A stretch of DNA of 64,000 nucleotides from CAVZTX01 sp963778375 (GTDB lineage Bacteria; Chloroflexota; Ktedonobacteria; Ktedonobacterales; Ktedonobacteraceae). Where the stretch lies: contig CAVZTX010000004.1 of NCBI GenBank assembly GCA_963778375.1, forward strand, positions 62,001 through 126,000, in the 5' to 3' direction. Shown piece after piece: positions 24,991 to 34,800 of this stretch. Under the pieces are notes generated by a model. The model saw only the letters and a list, made by a program, of their open reading frames with translations, was not told where the DNA came from and searched no databases. Position 1 is the stretch's first letter. Every line of letters starts with the position of its first letter. Both the position numbers and the translations under genes were made by a program.

Positions 24991-26766
24991 ATGGCAGCAC
25001 GTCTGTCTGAGCCGCTACATATACGGACGAAGGCAACCGATAAGTTAACGCGTACCTATCTCCAGCAGTTAGGTCGGCAGAACTATCTGGCTGGGGCAAC
25101 TGTTGCGATTATTGTCACCTTCAGCTTCTTCTGGTTGCTTTTCCGCTTTGGTGGCGAGGAGAAAACTATTTTCTTTTCTGATGCTATGTATGCGATAGCT
25201 GCCTGGATTGGAGCCATTTGGGCCTGCACTACAGCGTATCGGGCACGCTATGGTCCTTTGTGCCTGGAGCCTCGGCACCAACTGGCCTGGCTTGTGATTG
25301 GCCTGGCCCTTTTTTCAAATGGTATAGGAGGAGCCTATTACACCTATCTAGAATATATCGGGCGGTTAAATCCTGTGCCCTCTTTTTCCGACCTCGGCTT
25401 CACGCTTTTCTACTCTTTCACCTTTGTCGGCTTGCTGCTCATGCCTACTGAGCCAAAAACAGAACGTTTCCGTCTAAGAACCGGACTTGATGCGCTGATC
25501 ACAACGCTCTGTATTCTAGGGGTGAGCTGGTATTTTGTGATTGGCCCTCTATTTACGGCAGCGAAGAATACCCCTAAACTGTTGGTTGCTACCTCCTATC
25601 CGTTTTGGGATATTTTGCTTATCCTTGCGATTGTACTTCTTATTTATCAACGTACTGAGCGCATATTGCATCCATCATTGTTACTGTGTGGAGCAGGCAT
25701 CCTTGCTCAGATCGTTGCTGATACAGGCTACGCTATCACGATTCCGGCCAATACATATGTCACAGGTACCTTCTACATTGATACCTTCTGGTTCATCGGA
25801 TTCTTGCTGATCGGTTTTTCCGCACCCTATCAATATGCGACGATAGCGCGTAAAGTCTATAATGAGCGGCTCAACCAGGCAATGGAAGTAACAGACGTTG
25901 AACTTTCACCAGTGAGCCGTAATGGAAATGGGAAACCAAATCAACGTTCTACCCTCTTGCAAAGCTTTCTTATCTACTTCCCACTAGCAGTACTGTTGAC
26001 GCTCACACTCTACAGCGAATTTGTGAACGATGAAAATCTCTCATTCTTTCTGGTTGTACTGACCGCGGTAGTTGGCATCCTCGTCGCTATTCGTTATCTC
26101 CTTGCTACTCATGAAAATGAAATCCTCTTGCGCGAACGAGAGCAGCGACGTGAAGAAGCTGAACACCTGCGTATTCTGACAGCCAAACTGACGGAAATTC
26201 TTGAATTTGATCCCTTGCTTACGCGTATTGTACATATGGCCACCTATGAACTCGGCTTTGATGGTGCTTTACTACTCCTTAACGAAGACTTTGATCATGC
26301 ATTTAGCACACAATCGAACCTTCTTATCCGTGCAATGAGTTCCGCCTCGCCAGAGACGGTTACCTGGAGGCTACCAGGAGCAAACTTCCCATTCTATGCC
26401 GATCTCGCAGGGAAAGAAATAAGCGTCATCTGGGCGAAGCAGCCTTCAGCTTTATCAGCAGAGCTTTCTACGTGGCTACAAATGCATCAGATTCGCTCAA
26501 CGCTTTTTCTACCGCTTACATATCAGGGGAAATTACAAGGAAGCCTCGGGTTCTGTAGTCGTACACTTGAACACTTCAGTTCGCATCAGGGACGCGATCA
26601 ATTGGCACCTACATGGCTCATGCCTTTAGCGAGCAGTTGCTACAGCTATCGAGCATGCGCATCTTTACCGTGCGGCTCACGAACACGAGCTATTTTCCCA
26701 GGCATTGGCGAACATTGCGACACGGCTCAATACGGCGATTGCCCCGGAAATGGGAGTAGGGGCTGA
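24991..26766 (+). CDS. Sensor histidine kinase, N-terminal part of a frame-disrupted gene
   Basis: This frame encodes a membrane sensor region of about eight hydrophobic helices (residues about 25-295), another pair of helices (about 320-370), then a linker helix and a GAF-like domain. True coding in this frame ends near 26606 (DQLA); the remaining 50 residues before the stop look out of frame. Adding one base near 26607 and another near 26639 restores TYMAHAFSEQ, then LATAIEHAHLYR, and joins it to the next ORF. ATG 24991 is chosen for GAGGGA 5 nt upstream; the 24910 start runs through the repeat. The break may be real decay or a sequencing error. Confidence 0.65.
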   Translation: MAARLSEPLHIRTKATDKLTRTYLQQLGRQNYLAGATVAIIVTFSFFWLLFRFGGEEKTIFFSDAMYAIAAWIGAIWACTTAYRARYGPLCLEPRHQLAWLVIGLALFSNGIGGAYYTYLEYIGRLNPVPSFSDLGFTLFYSFTFVGLLLMPTEPKTERFRLRTGLDALITTLCILGVSWYFVIGPLFTAAKNTPKLLVATSYPFWDILLILAIVLLIYQRTERILHPSLLLCGAGILAQIVADTGYAITIPANTYVTGTFYIDTFWFIGFLLIGFSAPYQYATIARKVYNERLNQAMEVTDVELSPVSRNGNGKPNQRSTLLQSFLIYFPLAVLLTLTLYSEFVNDENLSFFLVVLTAVVGILVAIRYLLATHENEILLREREQRREEAEHLRILTAKLTEILEFDPLLTRIVHMATYELGFDGALLLLNEDFDHAFSTQSNLLIRAMSSASPETVTWRLPGANFPFYADLAGKEISVIWAKQPSALSAELSTWLQMHQIRSTLFLPLTYQGKLQGSLGFCSRTLEHFSSHQGRDQLAPTWLMPLASSCYSYRACASLPCGSRTRAIFPGIGEHCDTAQYGDCPGNGSRG

Positions 26767-28111
26767 TATTCATCAACTTATCTGCACGGAGAGTGCCAAC
26801 GCGCTACAGGCGGACTATGCCCTACTGTACGTGGTTGACGCTTATGGGCAACTCGTACCGGTAGCTATGTACACAGGTGACTCGGAGCCAAGGTCAATGC
26901 TGAGTGAGTGGCCACCTATTCATCCAAGTGAATACGAGGCGCAAGCACTTACTTCGCTGCAGCCTATACTTGTGCAGATCGACTCCTCAACCTCAATCCC
27001 CACGGGAAACCGCGAGACTACTAAATTCCCAGCGATACAGCGGGAGACAACAAGTGGTACACTACCTTCGGTTTACTCGCTCCCTTCCATTTCCACTCCT
27101 CATGCAGGATATGCTAAAACGAGCGGACTACGTCGGCAAAGAATGCCTTCGTTGCGTGAGATGTTCCTACGCCGTTTCGTGCCTACAGTTATCCTCGCCC
27201 CATTGATCACTCGGGATAGTGCCATTGGCCTGTTGGTGCTGGCACGCTCACTGCGTCCGGGAGCGCAGGAGAAGAAGTCGTTTACTATTACGGATTTGGC
27301 GCAGGCACAGGATTTCGCTGAACAGGCGTCAGTTGCCTTTACCAACGCGCAGCTCTATGCGCAATTACGCAGCGCGCACCATCGCCTCCAGGAGCTTGAT
27401 CAACTCAAAGATCAGTTTATGATTACGGCTTCACATGAACTTCGCACACCACTGACAGCGGTACAGGGCTATCTTGAATTGCTAGCCGAATACGATACGT
27501 CTCTACCCGTAACACAACGACAGGAATTCCTGCAAAAAGCGCGGCGTGGCTGTGATGAACTGGTGCTGCTGCTGAGTAATGTGATGGATGCGAGTCGTTT
27601 AGAGATTGAAGCAGGCATACGTCCCGCTCACATGGAGCGTGTCTCCGTCACGGATGTAGTACAGAGCGTGATTGATCTGATCGAACCGCATCTGACCCAA
27701 GAACAGCGAGAAGTCCATGTGCATATTCCAGCGGGTCTCTTTGTCATGGCTGATCCCGGGCGTCTGCGCCAGGTTCTGCTCAATATTGCTGCGAACGCTC
27801 TGAAATATTCGCCCCCGGGCACACCTCTGATGTTCTCTGCTCGTGGTATTTTTGACTACATACCATGCACAATCATAAGCGTGACAGATAAAGGCAAGGG
27901 TATCAAACCCCAGGATCAGGCAAAGCTCTTCCAGCGCTTTGTGCGCTTAGAGAGCGATTTGAATAGCAGTGTGCGCGGCTCAGGTCTGGGCCTATACATC
28001 TCTCGTCGCCTTATCGAGGCTATGGGAGGGGAAATCTGGATTGAGAGTAGCGGTATGAATGGGGCTGGCTCTACATTCCACATTCAATTGCCGCTTGCCC
28101 CAGGCGAGTAG
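26705..28111 (+). CDS. Sensor histidine kinase, C-terminal part of a frame-disrupted gene
   Basis: Continuation of the preceding gene in another frame. Usable coding begins near 26640 (ATAIEHAHLYRAAHEHE); the first formal start, TTG 26705, has no ribosome site. It encodes a second GAF domain, a HisKA helix with the phospho-His in FMITASHELRTPLTAVQGYLE, and the ATPase with N box NIAANALKYS, G1 DKGKGI and G2 GSGLGLYISRRL. All kinase motifs are intact. If the frameshifts are real, this part would lack its sensor and would rarely be translated. Confidence 0.65.
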   Translation: MANIATRLNTAIAPEMGVGADIHQLICTESANALQADYALLYVVDAYGQLVPVAMYTGDSEPRSMLSEWPPIHPSEYEAQALTSLQPILVQIDSSTSIPTGNRETTKFPAIQRETTSGTLPSVYSLPSISTPHAGYAKTSGLRRQRMPSLREMFLRRFVPTVILAPLITRDSAIGLLVLARSLRPGAQEKKSFTITDLAQAQDFAEQASVAFTNAQLYAQLRSAHHRLQELDQLKDQFMITASHELRTPLTAVQGYLELLAEYDTSLPVTQRQEFLQKARRGCDELVLLLSNVMDASRLEIEAGIRPAHMERVSVTDVVQSVIDLIEPHLTQEQREVHVHIPAGLFVMADPGRLRQVLLNIAANALKYSPPGTPLMFSARGIFDYIPCTIISVTDKGKGIKPQDQAKLFQRFVRLESDLNSSVRGSGLGLYISRRLIEAMGGEIWIESSGMNGAGSTFHIQLPLAPGE

Positions 28112-28212
28112 TGAAAGACGATTGGCTGACGCTTGCTACGAACAGACTCACTAGCCTGATTATCCTACATACTCGTGTCATCGCTCCTCAATGCGTTTTA
28201 TTGAGTAGGCCA

Positions 28213-28268
28213 ACCTTGAAAGACAGCCTGCAACGGAGCTACCGCTCCTACCCTTCGGGTCAGCAGAC
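28213..28268 (-). repeat. Dispersed repeat, copy 2
   Basis: Inverted copy of the element at 24876-24931, in the gap between the kinase and the membrane glycosyltransferase. Confidence 0.65.
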
Positions 28269-28280
28269 TGATAGGAACGT

Positions 28281-30479
28281 ATGAGCATAGCTGAACGCAA
28301 TGTCGAAGTTTTACCTGCACCTCTCCCCCGGAGATCGCAATTTCGCCGTCCAGGGGAGATAGCGGTACCATTTCCGAGCGAAAAACATACCAACGATCAA
28401 ATCCAGCATACAGAGCAAAAGATCGATCCCGTGTCCCGTATTAAAAAAATGGGCCAAGTGCGGTTCTATCTGCCTCTCTTGTGTTGCATGCTGATTGCGA
28501 TTGTCGTACGTGTCTGGCTGGTGATCCACGCGCAGGGCTTTATTGATGGCGACGAGGCATTGGTAGGTATCCAGGCCCAACATATTTTGCACGGCGAATT
28601 TCCAGTCTATTTCTACAACCAGCCATACATGGGTAGCCTGGAGGCATACCTTATGGCGATCCTCTTCGCTCTTATGGGGTCCTCAGTGTGGACACTACGC
28701 GCAGAACCGATCCTGCTTTCACTGGTCGTGATCTGGCTCACCTGGAAGCTAGCCGGTATCCTGGCAGATATGGCGCACTTGCCCGCTCAAGCCAAACGCT
28801 GGTTTATGATCATCAGCGCACTCCTCGCAGCCATTCCACCGCTGTATGATACCGTCGTGGAACTGCGCACCTTGGGTGGGTATATTGAGACTTTCGTACT
28901 GATGCTGCTGCTTCTAACCTCAGCAGCGCAATTGACACGCCGACAGGCGGCGGGTGCATCAACACATGAGTTAACCTGGCGATGGGCGGGTATCGGGTGT
29001 ATTATTGGCCTCGGTTTCTGGGTAAATCCCTTGATCATCTCGGCTGGAATTGTGGCAGGAATATGGGTACTCTGGAACTACGCATGGACAGGCAAACGGG
29101 TCAAGAGAAAAAAGATTGGGTTTATCATTGAACAACCCACACAAAGCATTACCTCTGTCTCACTTCCCAGATTGCAGGGGAAGCGAGCTGTAGATACTCG
29201 CCCGACTGCTATGCTTCCGGCTTTGCGTGCGCGATCCACGCTTGCTCTGCTCCTACCCTTTCCGGCACTGCTCACCGGATGTCTGCTGGGTCTTGCTCCT
29301 GCACTCCTGTGGGGAGCAGCACACGAGTGGCAGAATTTTACCTACATGTTCCAGTTGAGTGGGACTACGCACCTGCGCCCGGAAGTACAGGCTCAGTATC
29401 CAACGCGTCTATCAATATTCTTTGGCCTGACACAGCTCTATGGAACCTGCGTTGGCCCACGCCTAGTCGGTGGAGGGTTACCAGGAGAAAGTGACTTGCT
29501 CGCCTTTTTGCATACCCCCATGCTCATACTCGGCACGAGCTGTATGCTTGCCACGACTGTGCTTGTTCTCCTTTCGTTGCCCTGGAGAGCACGCGCTCGA
29601 TGGCGAGGATACCTCCCCGTGCTCGTAAGGATACGACGGCTGGCCGCTCTGCCTGTACTCTTCGCAATCTGTTCAGCAGCGATCTTCTGTGGAACGACGA
29701 CTGCCGCGATTGGTCTTTGGTCATGCCAATATGATCTTGCAGGACGCTATGCGTCACCGCTGATGCTGGTATTACCTTTCTTTGTCGCCAGCGTCTTCGT
29801 CACGGTTATTCTGTTCGAGTCATCCGTACATGAGAAAATTGCAGGGAAATTCAAAGACTCTCACATTGGAGTGAAACGATCCCAAGCTCCTACGCTCATC
29901 TCTCGATTTTGGCGGCGTCTGGCCTCTGCAATCGCCCTTTTTTTTCGTACCCAGGCAATTTTGGGGATTCTGGTGGCGCTACTGCTTTTTGCGCTCTACA
30001 TGCAGGTCTTTAGCTACGGACTCACCGACTCGGCAAGTACCTTTCAGTCGCCTTACTGTACCTCGGTACCAGCAAATAACGACGCGATCATCGCGTATTT
30101 AGAGCAGGAACACATTCACTATGCCTGGGCAAATAACTGGATCGCCGATCCTATCCTCTTCAAAACCCAGGGTAACGTCCTTGCCGTTGATCCACTACCA
30201 CTGATTCGCCAGATTCCGCTCCTCAATCGTATCCCGGCGGATACCAATGCTATACTGCAAGCGAACCGCCCAAGCTTTATTGCAGTCGTGAAGCAGAACG
30301 ACCGCTATCCACTGATAGAGATGATTCTGGATATAAAGAATGTGGCCTATCATGTTGCTCGCTTCCCCTCGGTACAGGGCACTGACGTGCTGGTGGTGAC
30401 GCCGCTCAACCGTACGGTGTCACCTCTTGAAACAGGGGATTTTTATGACGTGTTCCAGTGCAGCCGGAGCACGTCATAA
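28281..30479 (+). CDS. GT39-like integral membrane glycosyltransferase
   Basis: A 732-residue protein of many transmembrane helices with a long basic cytoplasmic N-terminus (about 60 residues). Just after the first helix comes FIDGDEALVGIQAQHILHGEF, the acidic catalytic loop of polyprenyl-phosphate-sugar transferases of the PMT/ArnT type. A soluble outer domain of about 150 residues ends the protein. It should move a sugar from a lipid carrier to protein or envelope glycan on the outer face. The family-2 glycosyltransferase at 9620-10480 could make such a donor, but they are not adjacent. AGGAACG precedes ATG 28281. Confidence 0.78.
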   Translation: MSIAERNVEVLPAPLPRRSQFRRPGEIAVPFPSEKHTNDQIQHTEQKIDPVSRIKKMGQVRFYLPLLCCMLIAIVVRVWLVIHAQGFIDGDEALVGIQAQHILHGEFPVYFYNQPYMGSLEAYLMAILFALMGSSVWTLRAEPILLSLVVIWLTWKLAGILADMAHLPAQAKRWFMIISALLAAIPPLYDTVVELRTLGGYIETFVLMLLLLTSAAQLTRRQAAGASTHELTWRWAGIGCIIGLGFWVNPLIISAGIVAGIWVLWNYAWTGKRVKRKKIGFIIEQPTQSITSVSLPRLQGKRAVDTRPTAMLPALRARSTLALLLPFPALLTGCLLGLAPALLWGAAHEWQNFTYMFQLSGTTHLRPEVQAQYPTRLSIFFGLTQLYGTCVGPRLVGGGLPGESDLLAFLHTPMLILGTSCMLATTVLVLLSLPWRARARWRGYLPVLVRIRRLAALPVLFAICSAAIFCGTTTAAIGLWSCQYDLAGRYASPLMLVLPFFVASVFVTVILFESSVHEKIAGKFKDSHIGVKRSQAPTLISRFWRRLASAIALFFRTQAILGILVALLLFALYMQVFSYGLTDSASTFQSPYCTSVPANNDAIIAYLEQEHIHYAWANNWIADPILFKTQGNVLAVDPLPLIRQIPLLNRIPADTNAILQANRPSFIAVVKQNDRYPLIEMILDIKNVAYHVARFPSVQGTDVLVVTPLNRTVSPLETGDFYDVFQCSRSTS

Positions 30480-30512
30480 AAAAAGCAGGAGATGTTTGTC
30501 GCATCCCCTGCT
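30439..30512. terminator. Convergent terminator pair
   Basis: The 3' end of the glycosyltransferase gene lies in a hairpin, TTTTTATGACGTG with CACGTCATAAAAA (30439-30482), which has T-runs on both strands. Directly after it AGCAGGAGATG pairs with CATCCCCTGCT (30484-30511, one mismatch), followed on the minus strand by seven U residues, ending the small zinc-ribbon gene. Confidence 0.65.
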
Positions 30513-30525
30513 ATGAAATCCAACC

Positions 30526-30696
30526 TCATTTTTTGTCTTTATTGGCAGTTGCAGCCGCTTCAGCCTGCTTTTTTACCAACAATGGGACATGCTGCTCACA
30601 AAAACGGAAGGTACGCCCTCCCGGCAGAAGTTGAGCATATGCGGCAGGCTCACCGCAAGTATCGCAGCGGCCTACATGCGTTTTTACGGCTTTCAT
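30526..30696 (-). CDS. Small Cys/His zinc-ribbon-like protein (56 aa)
   Basis: Residues 10-40 carry CDTCG, then FCEQH, a C-x-x-C...C-x-x-H arrangement able to hold one zinc ion. The N-terminus is short and basic, and the C-terminus is Ala/Lys-rich and probably disordered. ATG 30696 is chosen for GAGGAGGTG about 10 nt upstream; the longer reading from 30708 would start inside that site. It ends in its own terminator. It may be a small nucleic-acid- or protein-binding factor; I do not recognise a named family. Confidence 0.65.
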   Translation of the reverse strand: MKAVKTHVGRCDTCGEPAAYAQLLPGGRTFRFCEQHVPLLVKKQAEAAATANKDKK

Positions 30697-31101
30697 TAGA
30701 AAGAACACCTCCTCAATGTCACGTGTGAAGAGAGCGCGATAAATCGGGCCTCTACAGTGATATCATACCACAAAAGGAGGCTCAATGGTTCTCTCGCGCT
30801 GAATTGTCTTATGTAAGAGACACGGAAGTCTTAAAAAAGGTGGCGCGAAGGCATGAAGTGTACACTAGTGATAGTGGTGAGTGATGATCGGCTGGGTGCC
30901 TATTTGTTCTGTTGAGCGTTGCTCTCGCTACGATCTGTTGAGCTTTGTTCCAGGCAAGGCCTGTTGAGAGCAGCTCCGGTTGTCGCTCGGTGAGTATGCT
31001 CCAGACAAGCGTCGATTATCACCGCCACAGTTCCCCATACATTTCAAATAACCGGCTATCTCACTTTGTCGTCCTTCGCTTCGCTCAGGATGACAAGCCA
31101 G
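30697..31101. repeat. Non-coding gap with 26-bp spaced repeats and a REP-like element
   Basis: No convincing gene. TCTGTTGAGC occurs at 30908 and 30934, and a variant (CCTGTTGAGA) at 30960, exactly 26 bp apart each time. A half REP element with the CTTCGCTTCGCTCAGGATGACA core lies at 31066-31096, just before the hydrolase gene end. The rest shows nothing clear. Confidence 0.4.
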
Positions 31102-31764
31102 CTACCCTAGACCTAGATGTCGTTCGAACCACTGAGTTGCTAGCTTTGCGATCTGCTGCTGTGTGTTCTCTTGTTCGAAGAGATTGGTTGTCCCAGGAAT
31201 GGTCTCGAACTGTTTATCCCCAGCAAGCTGTTCTAGTCCATTGCGGTTAGCGGTGACGCTTGGAGTATCGTTCTCGCCAGCGAGTAGTAAGGTGGGAGCC
31301 TCCACCTTTGATAGGTAGTCTTTCGCGAGATCGAGCCGTCCAGCGACGGAGACGACGGAGACAGCAAGATCAGGACGTTCAGCAGCAGCAACTAGAACAG
31401 CCGCACCGCTCACATCTGTACCAAAGTAGCAGATTCTGAGGTTTTGTGTATTCTGATCCTCGTTGAGCCAGTTAGCAATACCTACAATGCGTTGATGGAG
31501 CACATCGACGTTATCGCGGAAGAAGCCTGTCTCGCTATCCAGTGCCTCATCCTCGGATGTGAGCAGATCGACTAATAGGGTTGCAATGCCTGCTTCACGA
31601 ACGAAACGCGCAATATATTTGTACTGGTCGCTGTTCTTAGCATCCGCAAATAAAATAATCCCACGAGCACCTTGAGGGATGCTCAACATACCGGGAAGTA
31701 TGACTGCACCGGCAGGAACCTGGACAGGACGCTCATTGTTGTTGGTCTCAGATATCGTATCCAC
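31102..31764 (-). CDS. Alpha/beta hydrolase-fold protein lacking the catalytic triad
   Basis: A 220-residue dienelactone-hydrolase-like protein by overall pattern (GIILFADAKNSDQYKYIARFV, ATLLVDLLT, then APTLLLAGEND). The nucleophile elbow reads FGTDVSG, with Asp117 where family members have Ser in FGxSTG. The catalytic His is Asn194 (GTTNLFEQ instead of GxTHLFE). The acid Asp166 remains. The glycine-rich oxyanion start (HGSGSS type) is also lost. It should therefore not hydrolyse esters by the usual mechanism and may be a binding or scaffold protein. It is downstream of, and codirectional with, the CHAT-Clp gene about 110 nt away. Confidence 0.8.
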   Translation of the reverse strand: MDTISETNNNERPVQVPAGAVILPGMLSIPQGARGIILFADAKNSDQYKYIARFVREAGIATLLVDLLTSEDEALDSETGFFRDNVDVLHQRIVGIANWLNEDQNTQNLRICYFGTDVSGAAVLVAAAERPDLAVSVVSVAGRLDLAKDYLSKVEAPTLLLAGENDTPSVTANRNGLEQLAGDKQFETIPGTTNLFEQENTQQQIAKLATQWFERHLGLG

Positions 31765-31877
31765 TATGCTCTGAATCCTTCATGCCAGTCGCACGGCTGT
31801 CTTCTTTAGACTTCTATGAGGTTACAACACATAGCATAATGCTTAAATGAAGGGTCGGCAAGTCAACAATTCAATCC

Positions 31878-34800
31878 CTACATAGCATCCACTTCAACGT
31901 TCTCCTCTACCTCCACCCTGCTCGGCTCAGTAATATCGATATCCAATTTTCCATCAGAGGCGCTCACCTGTACCTCACCGTGTTCGGGAATGTTAGCCAG
32001 CAGAATGCGTAAGCTCAAAGGGACGGTGAGCAGGCGCTCAATGACGCGGCGTAGAGGGCGAGCACCTTGCGTAGAAGTAAAACCCTCTTTACAGAGAAGT
32101 TCGATGGCACTGTCTTCAGCACGCAGCGTCAGGCCTTGCTCTAAGAGGCGCGTTGCTAGTTCATTCATCTGTAGACGGGTAATGGCACGGGCTTGTTCCT
32201 GGCCCAAGGGATGGAAAATGACAATTTCGTCGACGCGATTGAGAAATTCGGGACGGAAGGTCTGGCGTAGGCGTTCCATGAGACGCTCACGCTGCATCTC
32301 TTCGGCAGTTTCCTTGACACTAGCACGAAAGCCGCTTGGCATGGAGCGTCCCAGCATATCGGTTCCTACATTTGAGGTCATGATCCAGATGGCATGTTGT
32401 GCATCGACGGTATGGCCCTGTGCATCGGTCAGGCGACCAGCATCGAAGACTTGCAGGAAGAGGTCAAACACTTCGGGATGCGCTTTCTCGACTTCGTCGA
32501 GCAAGACGACACAGTGTGGACGGCGGCGCAGTTTGCCAGTCAGTTGGCCTTCCTGATCATGCCCGATGTATCCAGGCGGGGCGCCTATCATGCGCGAGAC
32601 AGCATGCTTTTCCATATATTCCGACATATCGACGCGTATCAAGTGCTCATCGGAGCCAAAGACTTCCGCCGCTAGTGCACGCGCAAGCTCAGTTTTACCG
32701 ACACCAGTTGGTCCGAGGAACAGGAAGACGCCTGCGGGACGATTGCGCGGCTTGAGACCTGCACGCGCTACCTGAATCGCCTGCGCTACGCGGCTAATGG
32801 CTTCATCCTGGCCGATGACGCGGCGCTTAAGCAGAGTCTCTAGATTGAGCAAGCGATCTCGTTCCTCGCGACCGGGAGCACGTACAGGGATGCCCGTGCG
32901 ATGAGAGATAACTTCCGCAATCAGCACGGCAGTAATGATCGGTTGCTCGACTATTTCGTCGTCCCGTTCATCTTCCGCGAGAAAGACACGAGCTTGGGAG
33001 CACGCTTCATCAAGTACGCTGCAGGCTTTATCGGGCAAGCGTAGGTTGGGCAGGTATTGCACAGAGAGTTGTACGGCTGTCTGCAAAGCCTCCTTGGTGA
33101 TGGTGACATGATGGTGCTGCTCATACAAATCGCGCATGCCGCTCAGGATAGCCAGCGCCTCGTCGGTCGACGGCTCTTCAATGTTGATGGGGCGCAAGCG
33201 GCGCTCCATGGCCGCATCCTTTTCAATCGTACGATACTCCTGTGGAGTTGTCGCGCCGATGCAGCGGAGTCGACCACCGGCTAGGGCGGGCTTGAGGATA
33301 CCCGCGGCATCAATGCTGCCATCAGCGGCACGACCTGTGCCAATCAGAAGATGCATCTCGTCGATGAACAGGATGATATCGCCACCACCTTCTGCCTCTT
33401 CGAGCACTTTTAAAAGGCGCTCTTCAAATTCACCGCGATATTTAGTTCCAGCGACAAGGGAACTCGCCGAAAGTTCGATCAGGCGTTTGTCGCGTAGTTC
33501 GGGTGGAACTTTGCCATCCACGATGCGCTGAGCGAGTCCGGCAACGATGGTAGTTTTGCCAACGCCAGAGTCGCCAATGAGGATGGGATTGTTGCGATCC
33601 TTGAGCATCAGTGTCTGGATCAACTGGCGCATCTCTTTTTCGCGCCCAATCAAGGGCGTCAATTGCTTCATACTCGCCTGTTTTGTCAGGTCGCGGCCAA
33701 GGCGATCTAGAACTGAATTACTACCCTTTGAGGCACCCTCGGGGCTAATGCCTATCGGGAGATCAGCCGGAGCAGCGGAGGGATTGGCATTTACCGATGG
33801 GACGAGTTTGAGTAATGCACGGGCATTGCTCGTGAGGATGAGTTCAATCAATTGGCTAGGGTTGATGCCCATCTTAGTGAGCAGTTCATAGGTAACGCCA
33901 TCTTTTTCACCGAGTACAGCCTGCGCGATGGCTCGCTCGTCGATGGAGGTTGAACCGGCGTGCAGCGCGTTGCGTTCGGCAGTTTGTAAAATTTCTTTAC
34001 AACGACGAGTGGGTAAAATCGGCGTTTCGCTGGTGGCTTTGCCTGAGCCAAGGGCGAGACGAATAACATCACGTACCTGCTTGGGAGAAAAGCTGAGATT
34101 ACGCAGCGCATCCTGGGTACAGCCACCATCCAGCTTCGTGAGCGCAATGAAGAGGTGCGGCGTGCCTAGGTAATCTTTGTGCATGCGCCGCGCCTCCATG
34201 AGCGCGATGCTGAGGACTTCTTGTAAGAATCGGCGGTCAAGCGTGTTGGAGGAGGGCAAAGCCATCATTGACTCATCGTCGAGGGCATCGAAGGATGCGT
34301 CGGCGGTACGTTCTTTGTTGACAGGAGGATTAGTGACCAGGATCTGGGTGGGATCGCCATAAAGGATGTAGGCCATCCATGATGTATCGTCTGGATGATG
34401 TTGAGCCATGGTTGAACGCGCCCTACGCATGGCCTCACCTATGGACATGCCGTCAGCGAGCTCCTGGTAGAAGAGGACGGAGAATTCTCTTGCACGTACG
34501 GTATTGACAGGCCAACGCAGCGCAACAACTGCTCCCGCACCCGAGGCCAAGAGACTGCTAGCCATACGCTCCATTAGTTCATTGGATGGAACTGCACTAC
34601 CATTACGGCCTTCATAATAACTCAGGAAAACCAGTGGTCGGCGAGGCAGGGTCTGGAAAAGCTGCTCGGCAGCGCCTGCATCGAAACGCGAACTTCCGGC
34701 CAGAGCTAACATTGGTTCGCCCGCCGCTACAGCAACCGGCAGTGGTCCTGCGTAATGCACCACCTGGGGGAAATCAGCACTGGCCCGCAGGCGCATTTCT

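Noticed and set aside
26705..26707. TTG 26705 as a true start of a separate kinase gene
   Set aside because: No ribosome site, it cuts into a helix that continues upstream in frame, and the two parts rejoin with two single-base corrections.
30697..31101. Possible CRISPR-like array from the 26-bp spaced motif
   Set aside because: Only three short, imperfect copies; the repeat is about 10 bp and there are no cas genes.
31102..31125. tRNA T-loop-like GTTCGAACC
   Set aside because: It lies in the hydrolase coding sequence and no cloverleaf forms around it.
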